64,000 bases of DNA from Hymenopus coronatus (GCA_030762935.1 CM060897.1:112588176-112652175); one strand, 5' to 3'. Positions 1-13,325 are shown, counted from the stretch's first letter. Made by a program: numbers and translations. The notes: a model not told the origin generated them from the letters alone.

Positions 1-735
1 GGAAATAATTGTTTTGAGATCCCCTGAATCCAAAATAAGCATTTTTAAAAAAAAAAATGTCCCTGTGTGTGTGTGTCTGTGGGCAGCATAGCTCAAAAAC
101 GAAAAGGCCGCTAAATACCAAACTTGGTTAAGTTTGCTATCTTCCAAGGATGTGACACAAAGATTTTCAAGAAAATCTCCCCACCCCAACTTCTCTTTAC
201 ATGGAAAACATTTTGAAAATTTTGATTTTCTCAAAAATGACTCCAATGGTTTTGATTAAAATCTCTTATATTTAAGATATGTATGTGACAAAAAAAATGT
301 ATATCTTCAATTTTCTGGGAATAGCATCTAGCTTCTCTAACTGGCAAACCGTAAGAGATACACAAAAACTTGCCACATAAAATGTAGAGCTCATTAAAAC
401 ACAATTTATGTTATATACATGTTTTTTTCGTGGAGTTAACCGTTTTTGAGATATTCCTTATTAGTTTTAGCTTTAACATGCTTTTCTCATATGGGAATTT
501 GTCAACTCCTGTCGATACAAACAAAAGTAGTTCAATCACTTAACAACTAGCTTTTAAAAGATTTAACTATCAATTAGCCTAATGTATTACCTTATTTCCC
601 TTCTACTTTCAAGGAACAAGTAATAAGACCCATTCTGCCAATTTTTCTCGATTAGCATTAAGTAAATAGAAGAGTAAGCTTTTTAACAATAATTTATTCC
701 AGAGATGTAGAGGACGTGAATGGAACATGGTCAAA
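1..735 (+). repeat. Unnamed TIR repeat family, copy A (5' cut by window)
   Basis: This is one of seven copies of a 0.65-1 kb repeat. Shared landmarks in order are a GCATTTTTA segment, a GT-rich tract, CAGCATAGCTCAAAAACGAA, CCCCACCCC, TTTACATGGAAAA, and near the end a GAGAAAGTCATGTGAATGG-like box. Copies also lie at 5221, 6863, 28539, 30090 (reverse), 38060 and 38846. This copy starts inside the element and its terminal box is degraded (gaggacgtgaatgg). No protein-coding capacity is visible. Confidence 0.8.
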
Positions 736-1074
736 TTTCAATTCTGTGCTTTTAAAGTTGACTCACCAAAAATGTAACAAAAACTGTTTTTGTCATTACA
801 CATGTGCAAGAAATTATCCTCCTAAATCACAATGTTTAGGAAAACACTATTAACTACCACTGCACTTGTTAATTCACAACTGAGAAGACACAGGATTAGC
901 TTCTTTCACAACCCATTCAAGCATACCAATAAATGAGGTGAGGTATAAAAATAAATGTTTGGTGCTTTGGGGCAAGAACTTCCAACCATACCAATATCAT
1001 CAACTCTCTAATATCATGCCTCTCCAACCATACAAATGCCATCAACTCTCAAATACCACACGGCTATTCGGACA
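736..1074. other. Intron, no gene seen
   Basis: This is AT-rich intronic sequence between a repeat copy and a diverged repeat. The 73-codon open frame beginning near 938 looks like chance, with a doubled AACCATACMAATRYCATCAACT motif about 50 bp apart. Nothing else is recognisable. Confidence 0.6.
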
Positions 1075-1235
1075 AATGATAGCTGCAGTATTATTTGATC
1101 TTATAATGCTCCACGATGATCCTTGGTTTAATAGGTTAGCCACCCCTGTGGTGCCTTAGACCACATAGCCACAAATCCAGACATTGAGGTGTGTATTATT
1201 TAATGGAGTTAGCTGATGTAATCCGATGGTAAATG
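1075..1235 (+). repeat. Diverged interspersed repeat, partner of 15265-15600
   Basis: The segment matches the reverse complement of 15265-15390. Shared pieces include CTGGATTT followed by GTGGCT, AACCTAT then AAACCAAGGATCA, and an AATAATACA-like run. A further matching piece (GCATTATAAGATCA) is displaced to about 15564 in the partner. It is too old to classify. Confidence 0.5.
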
Positions 1236-2208
1236 GTTTACTTAACAATCCTGTACAGGACAGTATATCACATCCACATTTCTGAAGGATCATCAAATAT
1301 TATTAAATAAAGCTTCTACTCCTCTGGCAAGTAGGCAGGTCTTTTATTACCTGTAACAGACCTTTCTCATCTGTTGGAGTTGGAGTAAACATTGATTTTG
1401 GGGGGCAGGAAGCCATACTTTTTGTGAGAAGCTCATTGTTGAACATTTGTCATTCCTGATTTGAGTGTTTCTTAGGCTATGTATTTTCTTATTTCCCTGG
1501 TGACCTACAAGGAAATAAGTCATAAGCTGATTTTGTTAATGTTTATCTTGAATTTTAGTTTGAGGCAGATGGAAGAGTAAGAATAGTTTGTTGGAAAATA
1601 GAGAGTCATGTGAATGGATACATCAGATTTGTATTAAATGTATTTAATACAAATAATATATTTAATAATGCAGATTTACACTAAATATCTTTATTAATTT
1701 TATAGTAGAATGGCTGCTTATGTACTTTATTTGTGAAACTTGTATTTTTCCATAGATTATTATTGCCAAACTAACAAAGGATAATCAGTATTTTCATTCC
1801 AAAATCTTTTGTACCTCTTTCACTCATGAAATTCTCTCTCCACATTCAGCTCCTTATAAAACCACATCTCATTTTCAGGAATGAGATATGAGTTAAGAGT
1901 TTCTCAATTTCATTGTGGCAATTAGTCTTTCATTGAAATATTTGATCAATCAGTTATAAAAATCTTCTGGCATGACAGCCTTAATGGGCCAAGGTCTGCT
2001 GCACAGTTGCTGTTTCCTCTGCCATTCAAACAGAACATCATGAAAGGAATGTAGATATGGAGTGTCATGGGTTTGAGAGATAGGAGCTGCTAATTTTCCT
2101 CCTCAGTTGGTCCCCAGGGACTTTGAGAGGCACCAATTCTGGGAAACAAACTGGGCCCCTCATCCTTCAGGCAGCACACTACAATAATGAGATTACATGA
2201 TCCAAATA
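1236..2208. other. Intron, no gene seen
   Basis: This is AT-rich unique-looking sequence with short inverted runs such as ATGTATTTAATACAAATA near 1640. No ORF with protein-family character, no tRNA-like fold and no finger motif is visible on either strand. Confidence 0.6.
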
Positions 2209-2695
2209 CAGTAGAAGCCCAAAATAACGCGGCTGTTGGGAGACCTGCTTTACCCCAGCAGTATAACAATTCTGCAGTATAAGAAATAGTGAGCTTAGAA
2301 GTGATAAAAATCAACCCGTGGAGGGAAACATTCACGGAATAATAAAATACAGTATATTATAAAGAATATGATATACAATAAAGTACAACACTTTTAATGT
2401 AATTGCAGATTTACACTAACCTAATTTTGTGCTGTCTTAAATAAATTAGTAAGTTTTGTTTGGCAGATTTATTCAAATTTTTTCTTCAAATATTATTAGG
2501 TTGTGGCGAATGTCAATGCTAGTGGTGTAATGAGAGCAAAAATTATACCGCAGAAGCACTCTTTGAAGAAATTTTTAAACTAGACTTTCAAAAGTAAAAA
2601 AGTAATACAAATAAATATAAAAAGTACAGTATTTATGGGGGGGGGCATGCATTGCCCCGTGGTATGTAGGACTGCGCTACTCCAGGCTGCTTCTG
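2209..2695. mobile_element. pogo/Tigger-like non-autonomous DNA transposon
   Basis: The left end reads CAGTAGAAGCCCAAAATAAC and the right end, reversed, reads CAGAAGCAGCCTGGAGTAGC. Both ends are flanked directly by TA. A CAGT(A)GAA...-type terminus, TA target duplication and AACGCGG just inside the left end are typical of the pogo/Tigger branch of Tc1/mariner. At 487 bp with no transposase frame it is a short deletion derivative. A run of nine or so G (2637-2645) lies near the right end. Confidence 0.6.
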
Positions 2696-4904
2696 TATTT
2701 CATCATATTCCCCTTTAAAAACTTCTAAGTTTCTTTTCAGCAGCCCTAAAATTTTCCAGTCTTCTGTATCGCAGTATGTTTCTCTTACATTATTTTCTGA
2801 TCATCAGTTTTTATTGAGTTAGTGGTATCTTTCAATTTTTGCACATTTTTTATTAATGTGCTTCCTGTTTTATTATTTTCATCAGAAAATTGTCATAGTT
2901 TTTTCTTATCACTGTATTCCTTTTATGTGTCAATAATTCCAAGGCTTACATTAAATGGCAGGAATACATGGATATAATCAAGTATGGATGAGAAGTCTCT
3001 GCAATATTTTTAAAAAATTGAAAATAAAATTAAAAATTCCAAAATAAACAATAATTAGGCATACAATGCTTACTACACAGAAAGTTCAGGCTAATTAAAT
3101 GAAAGTATAGATATTTCTTTTCTAAAGCAGCATCCTGTTTTGGTCTGGTGTTTTATTTTTTTAAAATAAAAAAAAAAAAATTCACATAACGTGAAAAAAA
3201 TAAAATTCATCAAAACGCACATATAAGCATGATACCATTATTAATAAAAATGGCATAAAGCAATAAAAATGTAACATAGATTACTGTGCAATTTGGCACT
3301 TGTGTTGTTACATAGCTGAATGGATGAGTCACATTGTATTCATCATCTGAATACACCTCCGTAAATCCATTTTGATAAGTACACCAATTATTTGCATGCG
3401 TACGAGATCTCCGTTGTTATTGGATGCATTTTCATCACTAACACTAGAATATTTATACCTTCCTCTCTTACTTCAATGTCAGGAATTCTTTCATCAAGGT
3501 CTAAATGTTCGAAATCACTTTGCTTTCTTCTAATACATCGCAAACTGCAGCTCTTATTTTCTCTTCTGTTGGAAACCTTCAGCTAGATAATGCCATGTTT
3601 CAACCATACACAAACACCTGCTAGAGAAAGTAAATTTGGAGCTAATTTAGCACTTTGGAGTGAAGCTAAGGCCCTGAAATGCTCCAGAAAATCTTTCTCT
3701 ATGGCTATAACTAGAAAGCACCCAGACTTTCCCGCTGGAAAGAATTAGAACATGTGAAAAATACATCATGATTAGATTGTGATTGGCAATTTTCACAGAA
3801 TTTTCGGATCACGATTAGATCATGATTGGCACTAAAAGGTTTCATAATAAGTCTTGAATTCAACATTTATAGAAACATTTATGTGGGTTTACGTTAAAAA
3901 GAACAAATGCAACTCAAAGCTCAACATCCCATTAGCCACTTAAAAATTACATAAGTATAAATGAAAAACAAAATCCTTAAAATCTAAGGTATTTTAATCT
4001 TCAATAATTTTTAGTTTTCTTTGAGCTATTTTTCTGAAGGTTTCTTTCAACCTTTACTCTTTAAGCTTTTCTCTTAAATGGCAAATGCATTTAAGAATGC
4101 TTCTCAGTCTCAGTATGTTCTTCTTGCAAGTACTTGTAAGGAAGCTGGTGAGTATTGCAGTTTTCTTTTTCAATAGTTCTGAATTATGTAGTTACAGAGT
4201 TCAAATAAATTAATAGATCCTCCTTAACAGGGTTTCCTCTTTCATATCTGATAATATAACCTCTACATTTTTATGGCTTATACAACTCTTTAATTTCTCT
4301 TTTTGGGCATTATTTTATTACATTTATTGATATGATTCTCAGTTGTCACTTTTTCTCTTCTTCCTTGTAGCTTTATTGCGTTGTTTTGGTTTTCTTCTTT
4401 CAACAGCAAAATTTTCATCATCCAGATTAAATGTTAAATGGGAATTCTTCAAGGTTATCAACAAAGTATTTTCAAGAAGAATATATAACTAATCTGTAGT
4501 TTCAGTGTATTAAAAAACTAGAATTATTGTGCAGCATTACATGAAAATATTTGTAACACACTTACAATATAGTTATACATATGACACATTAGGACCTCAA
4601 TCAGAGTTAATAGTAATATATTAACACTGTCCAAAGAATTTTCAGATGGCAAACAACATTTTTGCACATTCAAACAGTAAATGTGCCTTAAGGGTCAGAA
4701 TAAAATAGCAACATGTTATACACCTCTACCAAAATATAAGAGTGTATAAATAGTAATTCTCAGAAAACCAGCAGATAAAACAAAACTTAAAAACTTTCCT
4801 TTACCCCCTTAAGTTGCAATAACAGAGAAATGAATATTCGATAATCACTTTCTGCAAATTCAGGATGTGTATGAACTTTTCAAGTGAATTGATTTTGTTG
4901 GCTC
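2696..4904. other. Intron, no gene seen
   Basis: This is 2.2 kb of AT-rich intron with A-rich runs near 3160-3190. A short doubled motif occurs at 3764-3830 (CATGATTAGATTGTGATTGG against GATTAGATCATGATTGGC). No coding exon or recognised mobile element was found. Confidence 0.55.
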
Positions 4905-5125
4905 TTGTTAAACTATTGTGGTTCTCAGCATCTCATTCTATGTAGAGTGTGGAAGACCACTTAATTTTGCTCAGATGCCTATTTATCAGGCTTGAGATTC
5001 TTTTACATGCTGTAAATCTAGATCTTCCAAAGAAAACCATGCTAAGGTTTTATACATCCACCACCGAGTTTGAACCCATGATCATGGGAACTAGATGCTA
5101 GTGTTACCCCTAAATCATGGAGGAA
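4905..5125 (-). mobile_element. tRNA-derived SINE, family A, diverged copy
   Basis: On the minus strand a tRNA-like head (about 5125-5050) carries a B-box-like GGGTTCAAACTC. It is followed by a body with TTAGCATGG, CTCAAGCCTGA, CTGAGCAAAATTAAGTGG and GCTGAGAACCACA. The same body occurs at 30980-31200 (minus) and 42600-42895 (plus). This is the most diverged of the three copies. Confidence 0.7.
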
Positions 5126-5220
5126 GACTTTCAGGTGTATCAAGCTTCTAATACTATTTCAAACAATTATCTATCCTTCAGTTTTACTTTAATAAATAGA
5201 GCTCATTACTCTTTAATTTT

Positions 5221-6055
5221 TACTTTCTCCACACGTACTTGCTGCACATAGTGTATAGAGAAGGTATTACATTTCACCCAGAAATATGATACTGAGGTTT
5301 CACCAGAAATACACGTTTTAGGGTCCCCTGTATCCAAACAAAGCATTTTTAGGAAAAGGTCTGTGAACACGATAACTCAAAAACGAAAAGTCCAAATTTG
5401 GTATTTAAGCTTAATATCCTCCAGGGATGCAACACATAGATTTTGAGAAAAATTCCTCCACCCCAAACTACCCTTTACATGGAAAAAATATTGAAAATTT
5501 GGATTTTCTCAAAAATGACGCCAACGATTTTGATTAAAATGCCATATATTAAAGATATTTATATGGCAAATAAAATGTATATCTTGAATTTTCTGGGAAT
5601 AGCCTTTTAAAGACCTGTTTATTCTGAATGAATTTTGCGTAACTGATAAACCATAAGAGATAGACAAAATTTACTACACAAAAAATGTAGATCACGTTAA
5701 AACACAATTTTTTACATATACGTTTATTTTTTTTTTCATAGAATTGATCATTTCTGGGATATTCCTTGTTATTTGCCTCAGGTTTAAAATACTAAAATTG
5801 TTCTCAAACGGAAAGTTGTAATCTCCTGAAACAGATTTCAACCACATGGCAATGAGCTTTTAAAAGATTTTATTATTGTTTTAGCCCAGTGTATGCCTTC
5901 ATTTTCTTTCTACTTACAAGGAAGCAGGTAATTAAGATAATTTCTGCTAATGTTTATCTTGATTATCATAAAGTAGAAGAGTATGCTTTTTAACAATAAT
6001 TTGTTACTGCAATGTTGAGAAAGTCATATGAATGGAACACATCATATTTTTTTTT
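5221..6055 (+). repeat. Unnamed TIR repeat family, copy B
   Basis: This is a near full-length copy, from TACTTTCTCCACACG at the left to GAGAAAGTCATATGAATGG near the right. The left and right ends are partly inverted repeats of each other (ACTTTCTC / GAGAAAGT). Internal landmarks match the other copies. No ORF is seen. Confidence 0.8.
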
Positions 6056-6862
6056 TAGTTCTAACACCTCATTTTGAACTCCCATTTGCATTTGGTAAAC
6101 TAAATGGCTCAAATACGCAATATGTTTGTGATAATTGTAATGAATTTATTTCACATAAAAATTTAACTCTTCAAAGTTAAAGTTGACAACAATGAAAGTT
6201 TAACACTTTCAAAATGTTGATCCCTTAACCCATCCGTGTACTTTGACAGCTTCTTCCATTACTGTATAATTTACCTACTTCTTCTATATAATGATATGCT
6301 TTTCTATCATCAGTGTTCATAACAATTTTATGCATGCTACCTTACAGATTACATCACCTTCCAAGTATCAAAGAGATGTCTCTGATCCAAAAAGGTGTCA
6401 CTGCCTATTAGATTGAATTTGTATTGCCAAACGAAAGTTTACAGTGAATCATTTCTCCTAGAAGCCTCCAAACTGCTCTAATTCCATAAATTACAAAACA
6501 GTAACAATCTGATGTATATAAAGGAAAATGCAAGGCTTTTGCAATTATTTTTTAGGATAAAGATGTATCTTCTGATGAAACATTACTGGTGAATCATCAG
6601 AATCTAAGAATAATGAGAAAGAGGAAAATGGGGTTGCCTACATACCAACTTAGTGTTTACCAACATAGTAACTTACAAATTTGTGAGGACTGAAAGAGGC
6701 ATGTGATATTTAATGTTCCGCCTCAAGCACAATGCTTATCTGTAGGTGAAATAAATCCTGTAACAGCTAGGCATCTTGTTAAAAATCCCAAAGAAACTTA
6801 TGCTGTTAGCGAATACCTGACAGAAATCTCTGCTTAAATACTGTATTTCAGGGCATATACTT
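6056..6862. other. Intron between repeat copies, no gene seen
   Basis: This is AT-rich sequence of about 0.8 kb lying between copies B and C of the unnamed repeat. No coding potential is visible. Confidence 0.55.
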
Positions 6863-7862
6863 TCACTTTCTTTACATAGTACATGGTATGTAGGTAGAAG
6901 ATAATGTGCACTCCACTAAAAAAAATTGATACTGAGTTTTCACTGGAAGTATATGTTTTAGGGTCACTGCCCTAAAAAGCATTTTTAGAAAAAGGTCCAT
7001 GTGTGTGTGTGAACACAATATCTGAAAAATGTAAAGTTAGTAATAAAAATATTTAACTTAAGTTTATTATCTTCCAAGGATATAACATAAAGATTTTGAG
7101 AAAATCGCCACTCCCCTCCCCAAACTATCATTTACGTGGGAAAAATGTTGAACATTTTTATTTTCACAAAAATGGATCTAACAATTTAGATTAAAATCTG
7201 TATATTAAAGATACTTACAAGACAAATAAAATGTATATCTTGAATTTTCTGGGTATAGCCTCTGAAGACTTCTTTATTCAGGATGAATTTTGCTGAATTT
7301 TTAATAACTAATAAACTGTAAGAGATAGACAAAAACATACTACACACAGAATGTAGATCTCATTAAAACACAATATGTCAACCCGCCTGGGTAGTGTGGT
7401 GGTAGCCTCACATTCAAAAGGTCGTGAGTTCGAATCTCTCTTAGGGTGAGTTACCCGGATAAGGTTATTTCGGAGTTTTCCCTTATCCTAAGCTCCGTGG
7501 ACCCCGATATCATTTGAGCATCATTTCACCAATTTCATTCATAAAACTTTTTTTTTTTTTTTTCCATGGAGTTGATAATTTTTTAGATATTCCTTGTTAT
7601 TGGTTTCAATTTTAATACACATAACTTTTCTCATACAGGAATTTAACAACCCCTGGTCATACATCGAAACAGATTTCAATCATATGGCAACCAGCTTTTA
7701 AAAGATTTGATTCGCTTTAACACTGCCTTATTTACATCCTACTTACAAAGACCTTTTCTGCTAATCAATTAGCATGAAAGTAGAAGAATAAGCTTTTTAA
7801 CAATTTGTGAGAGATGTAAAGAAAGTAATGTGAATGGAACACATCAGATTTTTCAACAAAAG
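6863..7862 (+). repeat. Unnamed TIR repeat family, copy C, interrupted by a SINE
   Basis: The copy begins CACTTTCTTTACATAG and ends near GAAAGTAATGTGAATGG. Internal boxes match copies A and B. Sequence homologous to the other copies stops at about 7377 and resumes at about 7545, with a tRNA-derived SINE between, so the SINE inserted after this copy. Confidence 0.78.
7378..7545 (+). mobile_element. tRNA-derived SINE nested in repeat copy C
   Basis: The element starts with a tRNA-like head: an A-box-like GTGGTGGTAGCC and a clear B-box GAGTTCGAATC. The body continues through GGGTGAGTTACCCGGATAAG and CCGTGGACCCCGATATC and runs into a T-rich stretch. The head does not fold as a full cloverleaf by eye, so it is not called a tRNA gene. 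Confidence 0.7.
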
Positions 7863-10800
7863 CTGCATGTCAATGTGTTAATATGCAACCTCCAGAACAC
7901 TGGATTGGGTGTTTTGGTTTAAGTGATGTGTTAATTGAGTGACTCTCTCAATCAACTAATTTAATAACAACTTGTAACTTCTTCAGGCCTTAAAACTATT
8001 AAGAACAATGATCAGATTATGCTGACATAGATGCAGAAAGACCTGTGTCTTATAGAGTAACTTCATCAAACATCTGTGAATGTCTGTAGAACCTTGGGAG
8101 ACTCAACTAGATCATGTTATCATTGTAATTATCCTGCATTCTTGCCTATTAATTCTTTTGAAAAATCAAATGACATTAACAAAGTGTTTCCATATTATCA
8201 AGTCTCTTTGTCATGCTTTAATTATTCTAACAAACTCCCAAACACACAATTTGTATGGCCAGAGTGAAATGTTGTTTATTAACTAAAGAAGTAATAGTAA
8301 AGGAATTCATTTTAAGGATTGGGGAACTAGAACTTGGACATCTGAAGTAGGATAAAACTGAAATGCTTGGACCACATTATATTGTTTACAATAACAAATA
8401 AAAAAGGTGTAACAGTTTGCAACACAAGGAATACAGATTTTTCAAAGCCATGCAATTGAATAGCTGGATATACTTTTCAATTGCTTGCGTTCATTGTGGC
8501 CCTAAGGTTAAATCTCACAATATTTTTTATTTTGACTCTGGTTTTTTTTTATGGTTTGTAAACAAAGGCATGTACTCAGCCTTGTAAAACATCAGATTTT
8601 TTATTACTTCTGAAGTTATGTTGCTCATAAACAAATCTGCATAAATAATTATTTAATGCAAAATGTAACATGGGTGGTGTGTGGAGGTCAGCTGCATTTG
8701 TAGAAGTACAAGCATATACCTGGTGATAATGCTGGGATGCATTATTTATTCATTCCTAAGGATATCCATAAGTAGCTTAAGTGCATCTAAAGCTTGCAGG
8801 TCAGGCTGAGGGATTATACTTCTGTGTATGAGTCTTTCTTGCTCAATTAGTTGTACTTGTAGGTAAGATTCCAAAGCCTACATTTACACAGATTGAAATA
8901 AATTTTTACATCTACATATAGTATTAGTAAGAACTGAATAGCTGTTTTATGGGATTATCTTTGCATCTTCAGTATTACTGTCCTGAAGATTAAAACCAAA
9001 TTGAAGCAGAAGATCACTAAAACCATTGCACTCTGTAACTTGAGATCATGAAGTACCAAACATTTAAGAAGTGCATTTTTAAAATAGTAAGAAAAACAAC
9101 ATTGCATTTTGAAAGAGAGATGAAATAGAAAAATGTAGGAAAGCTCCCAAGCAATTAATGTAGTTTTCACATGCTAAATAGCAAGACTAGCTTGATTACA
9201 TGAGCATCAGTGACTGCACATTAGAACTTTCTATGAGCTTTGGGCCCTATGGAAAACAATATACCTAAAATATTCTGCGCAAGGACACAGAAGTTTCAAA
9301 CAAAGTTTGATTTTTGCTTTTGCAGTGCAACATATACTTTTAATAATATAAAATTTATTTAATCTGGCATGCTTGAATCTCAAGTAATATTCATGTTGCT
9401 TTCACTGTCTCCTTTTGCTCTTATGGACTTATGGAGAAGAATAATATCCCAGTTGTGTTCATTATAAACTGCCACAAAATATTTATCAAGATTATAAGTT
9501 AGTACCTAAAAGTCATCCAGTTAACCCATCTAGAATGTATCAATGTATGGCACAACATAGGAGATAGGAAAAACAGGCTTTGCAAACAATGATCCATATT
9601 CTCTGTTAGGTATTCATAAGAATGTTCAAATTTTGGAATTTTCCATCTCATTGAATGCAATAAAATATTGACATGTATTAAAAAAAAACAATTTCCATGA
9701 GCATTTAAAGAAAGGAAATGTTTTTTCTAAAAACGTAAATCCCAAATATTTTTAGTAGCAAAAGATTGCACTCTATCCTGTATTACTTAAGTAGCTTATT
9801 AATCTCTTAATGGCATTTAATACAAACTATAAATATTGGACTTGCTTTCATTGCCAAGAATAGAACTGCTTTGACTTGTTTTATTCTTGTTGTTATTTAT
9901 AACCAGCTTTCTTCCCTCCATTTCACATGAATTCAGTAAACCATTTTAAGCTTAACAAACATAAAAAACATAGTAACAAAATGTAAATGATATGAAAACA
10001 TAAGTATTATAAAGGATAGTTGGAAAAAAAATTTCCTGGTTTGTCATCTGCAGAAAATGTTATTCAAGGGATACAAATAATATAGACCAATATGCATTTA
10101 TCTTGTCTTTTCCTGCATTATCTCTGCCAATTTTAATATATCTTTAAAGCAAGGAAGAAATTAAATTATCTGGATGCCATGTCAGGGATTTAAGGAATTT
10201 GGCCACAAATGATCTACCATTGCTGCCATTTGGGAGCTCACAGGTTACTCCTGATATAAAAAAATTCTTCAATTCGTTTTCGACTAACTTTCATGCTTAT
10301 TCACCATAAAAATATTGATCTGTTGCTCAGATTTTAAAAATTAAATCTTACTTAAAAGTTTGCAAATACTGAAATTAATAAGGTAAATTATAGTTCAGAC
10401 AAACATTTGGATTTATGTAGCTCAAACCCAGGGTATTTTTCAAGTGACCTGTTAGATGACTGCACTTCAGTCAATAAGCTTTTTAGACTAATTACAGAGA
10501 CATTATTTGAAAAATAATGCTTTTAACAAAGCTTTCTGCTTAGAGCTGATCTCTAAAAGCTTTTATTCTACTTTTTCTGCAAGAGCTTCACACTTAGCTT
10601 ATTAGTACTTTTACAGTTTCATCAGAGGTGACAAATGGGATGGTGTCAAAAAGATTATGTTAAGATTTTCTGACAGGACCAAACCCAAAAATGCTCCAGT
10701 ATTATTTCCTGGCTATCCTCTATTTCTAATCCCATAAAATTGAGATATAACTCATGCTCCAAAATGATAATGTAGCAAAACAAACAGTTTGATTAGAATT

Positions 10801-11774
10801 TTATCATGTAATTTATATTTGATTTGAACAGAACAAATATATAAATAATACAGTGCTACTTCTATACATGTAAGCGTAAACTTTATACAAGTTTCAGTAG
10901 CTCACATTATATGTTAAGAAGTGGTGGGGGGATTAAGCTTCATTGGGTACATCTAATATTCTGTACTGCTCCTGCTTATTTGATTCTGTAGGTACATGCT
11001 TATAAACAATAACAAACTATTGGCAAAAGTTTGTTCATATAATTCTAGTTTTTAAAATGGCTTTGCAAAGTTTCACATCCTTAGTGAGAAATTATTTTGC
11101 AAATTTCACATTTCCAATGAGAAATTGTTTTCATAGAAAGATTATTAAAAACAGTATAAATACATGAATAAGCTATTCAGTAGCTCAATTGCTGGCAATA
11201 AATAGTGGCGCAGTACACTGATTATATTTCATGCCTGCTTTGACTTATATTACAAGATACTATTTATCAGTAGCTTTTGGCAGTTTTGTTACATGTGAAC
11301 ATTTCTGAAAGTAATTGAATGCTGTTTTCTTTGAAGTATTTACTTGGCAGTGCTGTGTAAAAATAAACAAACAATAGTTACGCTATAATCTCGTTATACA
11401 TAGGTTAACCCAGTTGTGGTTAACCATCATTAAAATAAATTGTTAGTGAAACATCATTAAATCATAATTATTAAAGAATCTGAGAAATTATAAGATAAAC
11501 ACAGGCCTTTATAATTTAAAAATATGTATATGTTTCATGTGTTTGCATACTAAACATTTGCTGCAGTTCTGTATGAATTGTCACATGTTTAGCTCCTGAA
11601 TTATAGCATACAGCGTTTCTCATAGGAATATGACATTTGATTGATGTTGATATAGAAATTCAAATTATAAGTTCCTGGAAGAATTTACTCGTATAATAGC
11701 ATACTTATTTTTAATAATCCCTTTCATAGAACTCATCTGGATCCCTAATTGGAGATTGTCTCTCTTGTCGTCAG
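7863..11774. other. Intron upstream of the Z4 exon
   Basis: This is 3.9 kb of AT-rich intron without recognised repeats. Overlapping 63-68 codon frames near 8080-8286 and a minus frame near 8955-9170 have no motif and look like chance. The last 30 bases form the pyrimidine-rich acceptor of the Z4 exon. No further finger exon was seen. Confidence 0.6.
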
Positions 11775-12016
11775 GTTATATGGGAGGAGACGAGTATCGT
11801 TGCGAGCCATGTGGGAAAAATCTGACCTCTCTTCAGAGGTTACGTCGCCACATTCAGAATGTTCATATCCATCCATCTAAGAAACCTGTGTGCAACATTT
11901 GTAATAAAGTGTACAGTACACTGAACAGCCTTCGCAATCACAAGAGTATTTATCACAGAGCAAATAGAGCCAATGACACAAGAAATTCATCAAATTATCA
12001 GAAGAATGACGTGTAG
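11775..12016 (+). CDS. br: broad alternative terminal exon, Z4-type zinc-finger pair
   Basis: This is the terminal coding exon of the Broad-Complex transcription factor. It supplies the DNA-binding domain of a BTB-zinc-finger protein acting in the nucleus in ecdysone/juvenile hormone signalling. The exon follows a pyrimidine-rich acceptor (TTGTCGTCAG, ending 11774). Two bases complete a split codon, then 79 codons run to TAG at 12014-12016. Counting from the first whole codon, finger 1 uses C9, C12, H25, H30 and finger 2 uses C39, C42, H55, H60, both CX2CX12HX4H. The segments YRCEPC and SLRNHKSIYHR fit my memory of insect Broad Z4. The tail after finger 2 is short (19 residues) and polar. The frame stays open upstream only to about 11756 without an ATG, as expected for an exon. 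The family assignment is firm; the Z4 label rests on recalled isoform sequences. Confidence 0.88.
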
Positions 12017-12720
12017 GGAAGAGTTGATAGCAATGTTTATAACATTGCTTACAAACTACAGCTGTGCTTAGTGTCAAAAATTAAAATGAGAGTAAGATAG
12101 ACCTGAATGGTTCCTGCTTTGTCAAGCTGCAAGTTTTTAGCTACAATACCATAAATGGAAAGAAAATTCAAAGAAAAATTTGAAATGGTTAGCGGGATGT
12201 TCTAAATTGCTATATTTTAAGTGCATTTCTTAATTGTTGAAAGATAAAACAGTGTTTTAAAGGACATTAAGTCAGTACACTTAATGTGACTAAACGTTTG
12301 CAAATTCTCTCTTAGAAGAAAAACTGATTTTCGTATTCCTGATTCTCCAATCATCAAACTAGGGTGTCAATATCAAACATTTCATGTTTAAAACTTGGAA
12401 AAAACTTATGCCTTTTATGCAGTGCAGCTTACTCGGGTATACTTAATGCTTAAAGGAATGGATATAGTTTTTTTTTTTTTTTTTTTTTTTTTTTTGTCCC
12501 ATAATTATCTGTACTTATTCTCCAAAGCCTTCAGCAATACATCATTGTATGTATTTACATAACTCATATTTTAATTGTTGTACATTTAATGAATAAAGGA
12601 ATTAATTCAATATAAATATCTTGAAGTGTTAATCTTAAACATGAATGTTTCGTATATATGTAATGAACCTTTAATTTTTCCATTATAATTTAATTAATAT
12701 GTTTAATAAAAACTAAACAC
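12017..12720 (+). other. br: Probable 3' UTR of the Z4 isoform
   Basis: AT-rich sequence follows the Z4 stop. It includes a 28-base T run (12468-12495) and AATAAA at 12592-12597 and 12705-12710, which are candidate polyadenylation signals. No cleavage site can be proven from sequence, and AATAAA is common by chance at this base composition. Confidence 0.4.
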
Positions 12721-13104
12721 ATGTACAAAAAAATGCTTGGCTACTATGTAGTAGTGACTTAGCATTTAACTTTTCTTTGCTCCTATTTCATACTTGAAAG
12801 TTGGGCTTTTCACTTGAAGAAGTCTTGAATGTTTAGTTGTTGCAGTAAATTTGCATTGAGATCTAAAACTAAATTGTTAATCATATTTGCAGTTGTAGGA
12901 TTATTGAAATTTATTCCAGGTAAATATTTAAAAAATTATTCTTTTAAAGGTTTTAACCTAAATGAGGTTCATTTTATTGTAGATATAAGAAATAACCCAA
13001 GTCAAATAATGTCAAATAATTCTTTAGTTGTGAAATTGGTTTTTGAATCATTTCTCCCTCTCCTCTTCTTTGTACACCTGCCCTTCCTCATTGCTACCTT
13101 CATA

Positions 13105-13325
13105 TTCATGTTTTCAATTGATGAACAAACTATTGTAGTCATGCCACAAATACATCCACAATCTATCGGCAGCTAAAGCTATCTGGCATTCACCTTTTCA
13201 GGCAGGAAAAACCTCAGCCAGACAACTTATCCAAACTGGGGATCAAACCCAGGCATGCTGGTCGGTAAGCACAATCTCTCTATCTCATGAACTACGGTGT
13301 TATACATGTGTGCACTGAGATGATA
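13105..13325 (-). mobile_element. tRNA-derived SINE (CTGGCTGAGG type body)
   Basis: On the minus strand an A-box-like TAGTTCATGAG and a B-box GGGTTTGATCCCC (about 13246-13234) are followed by a body with GTCTGGCTGAGGTTTTTCC and GGTGAATGCCAGA. This head-plus-body arrangement is characteristic of insect tRNA-derived SINEs. The 3' limit is uncertain. Confidence 0.6.

Noticed and set aside
12829..13176. 115-codon plus-strand ORF after Z4
   Set aside because: It is a low-complexity hydrophobic translation of AT-rich DNA running into a SINE, with no known family.
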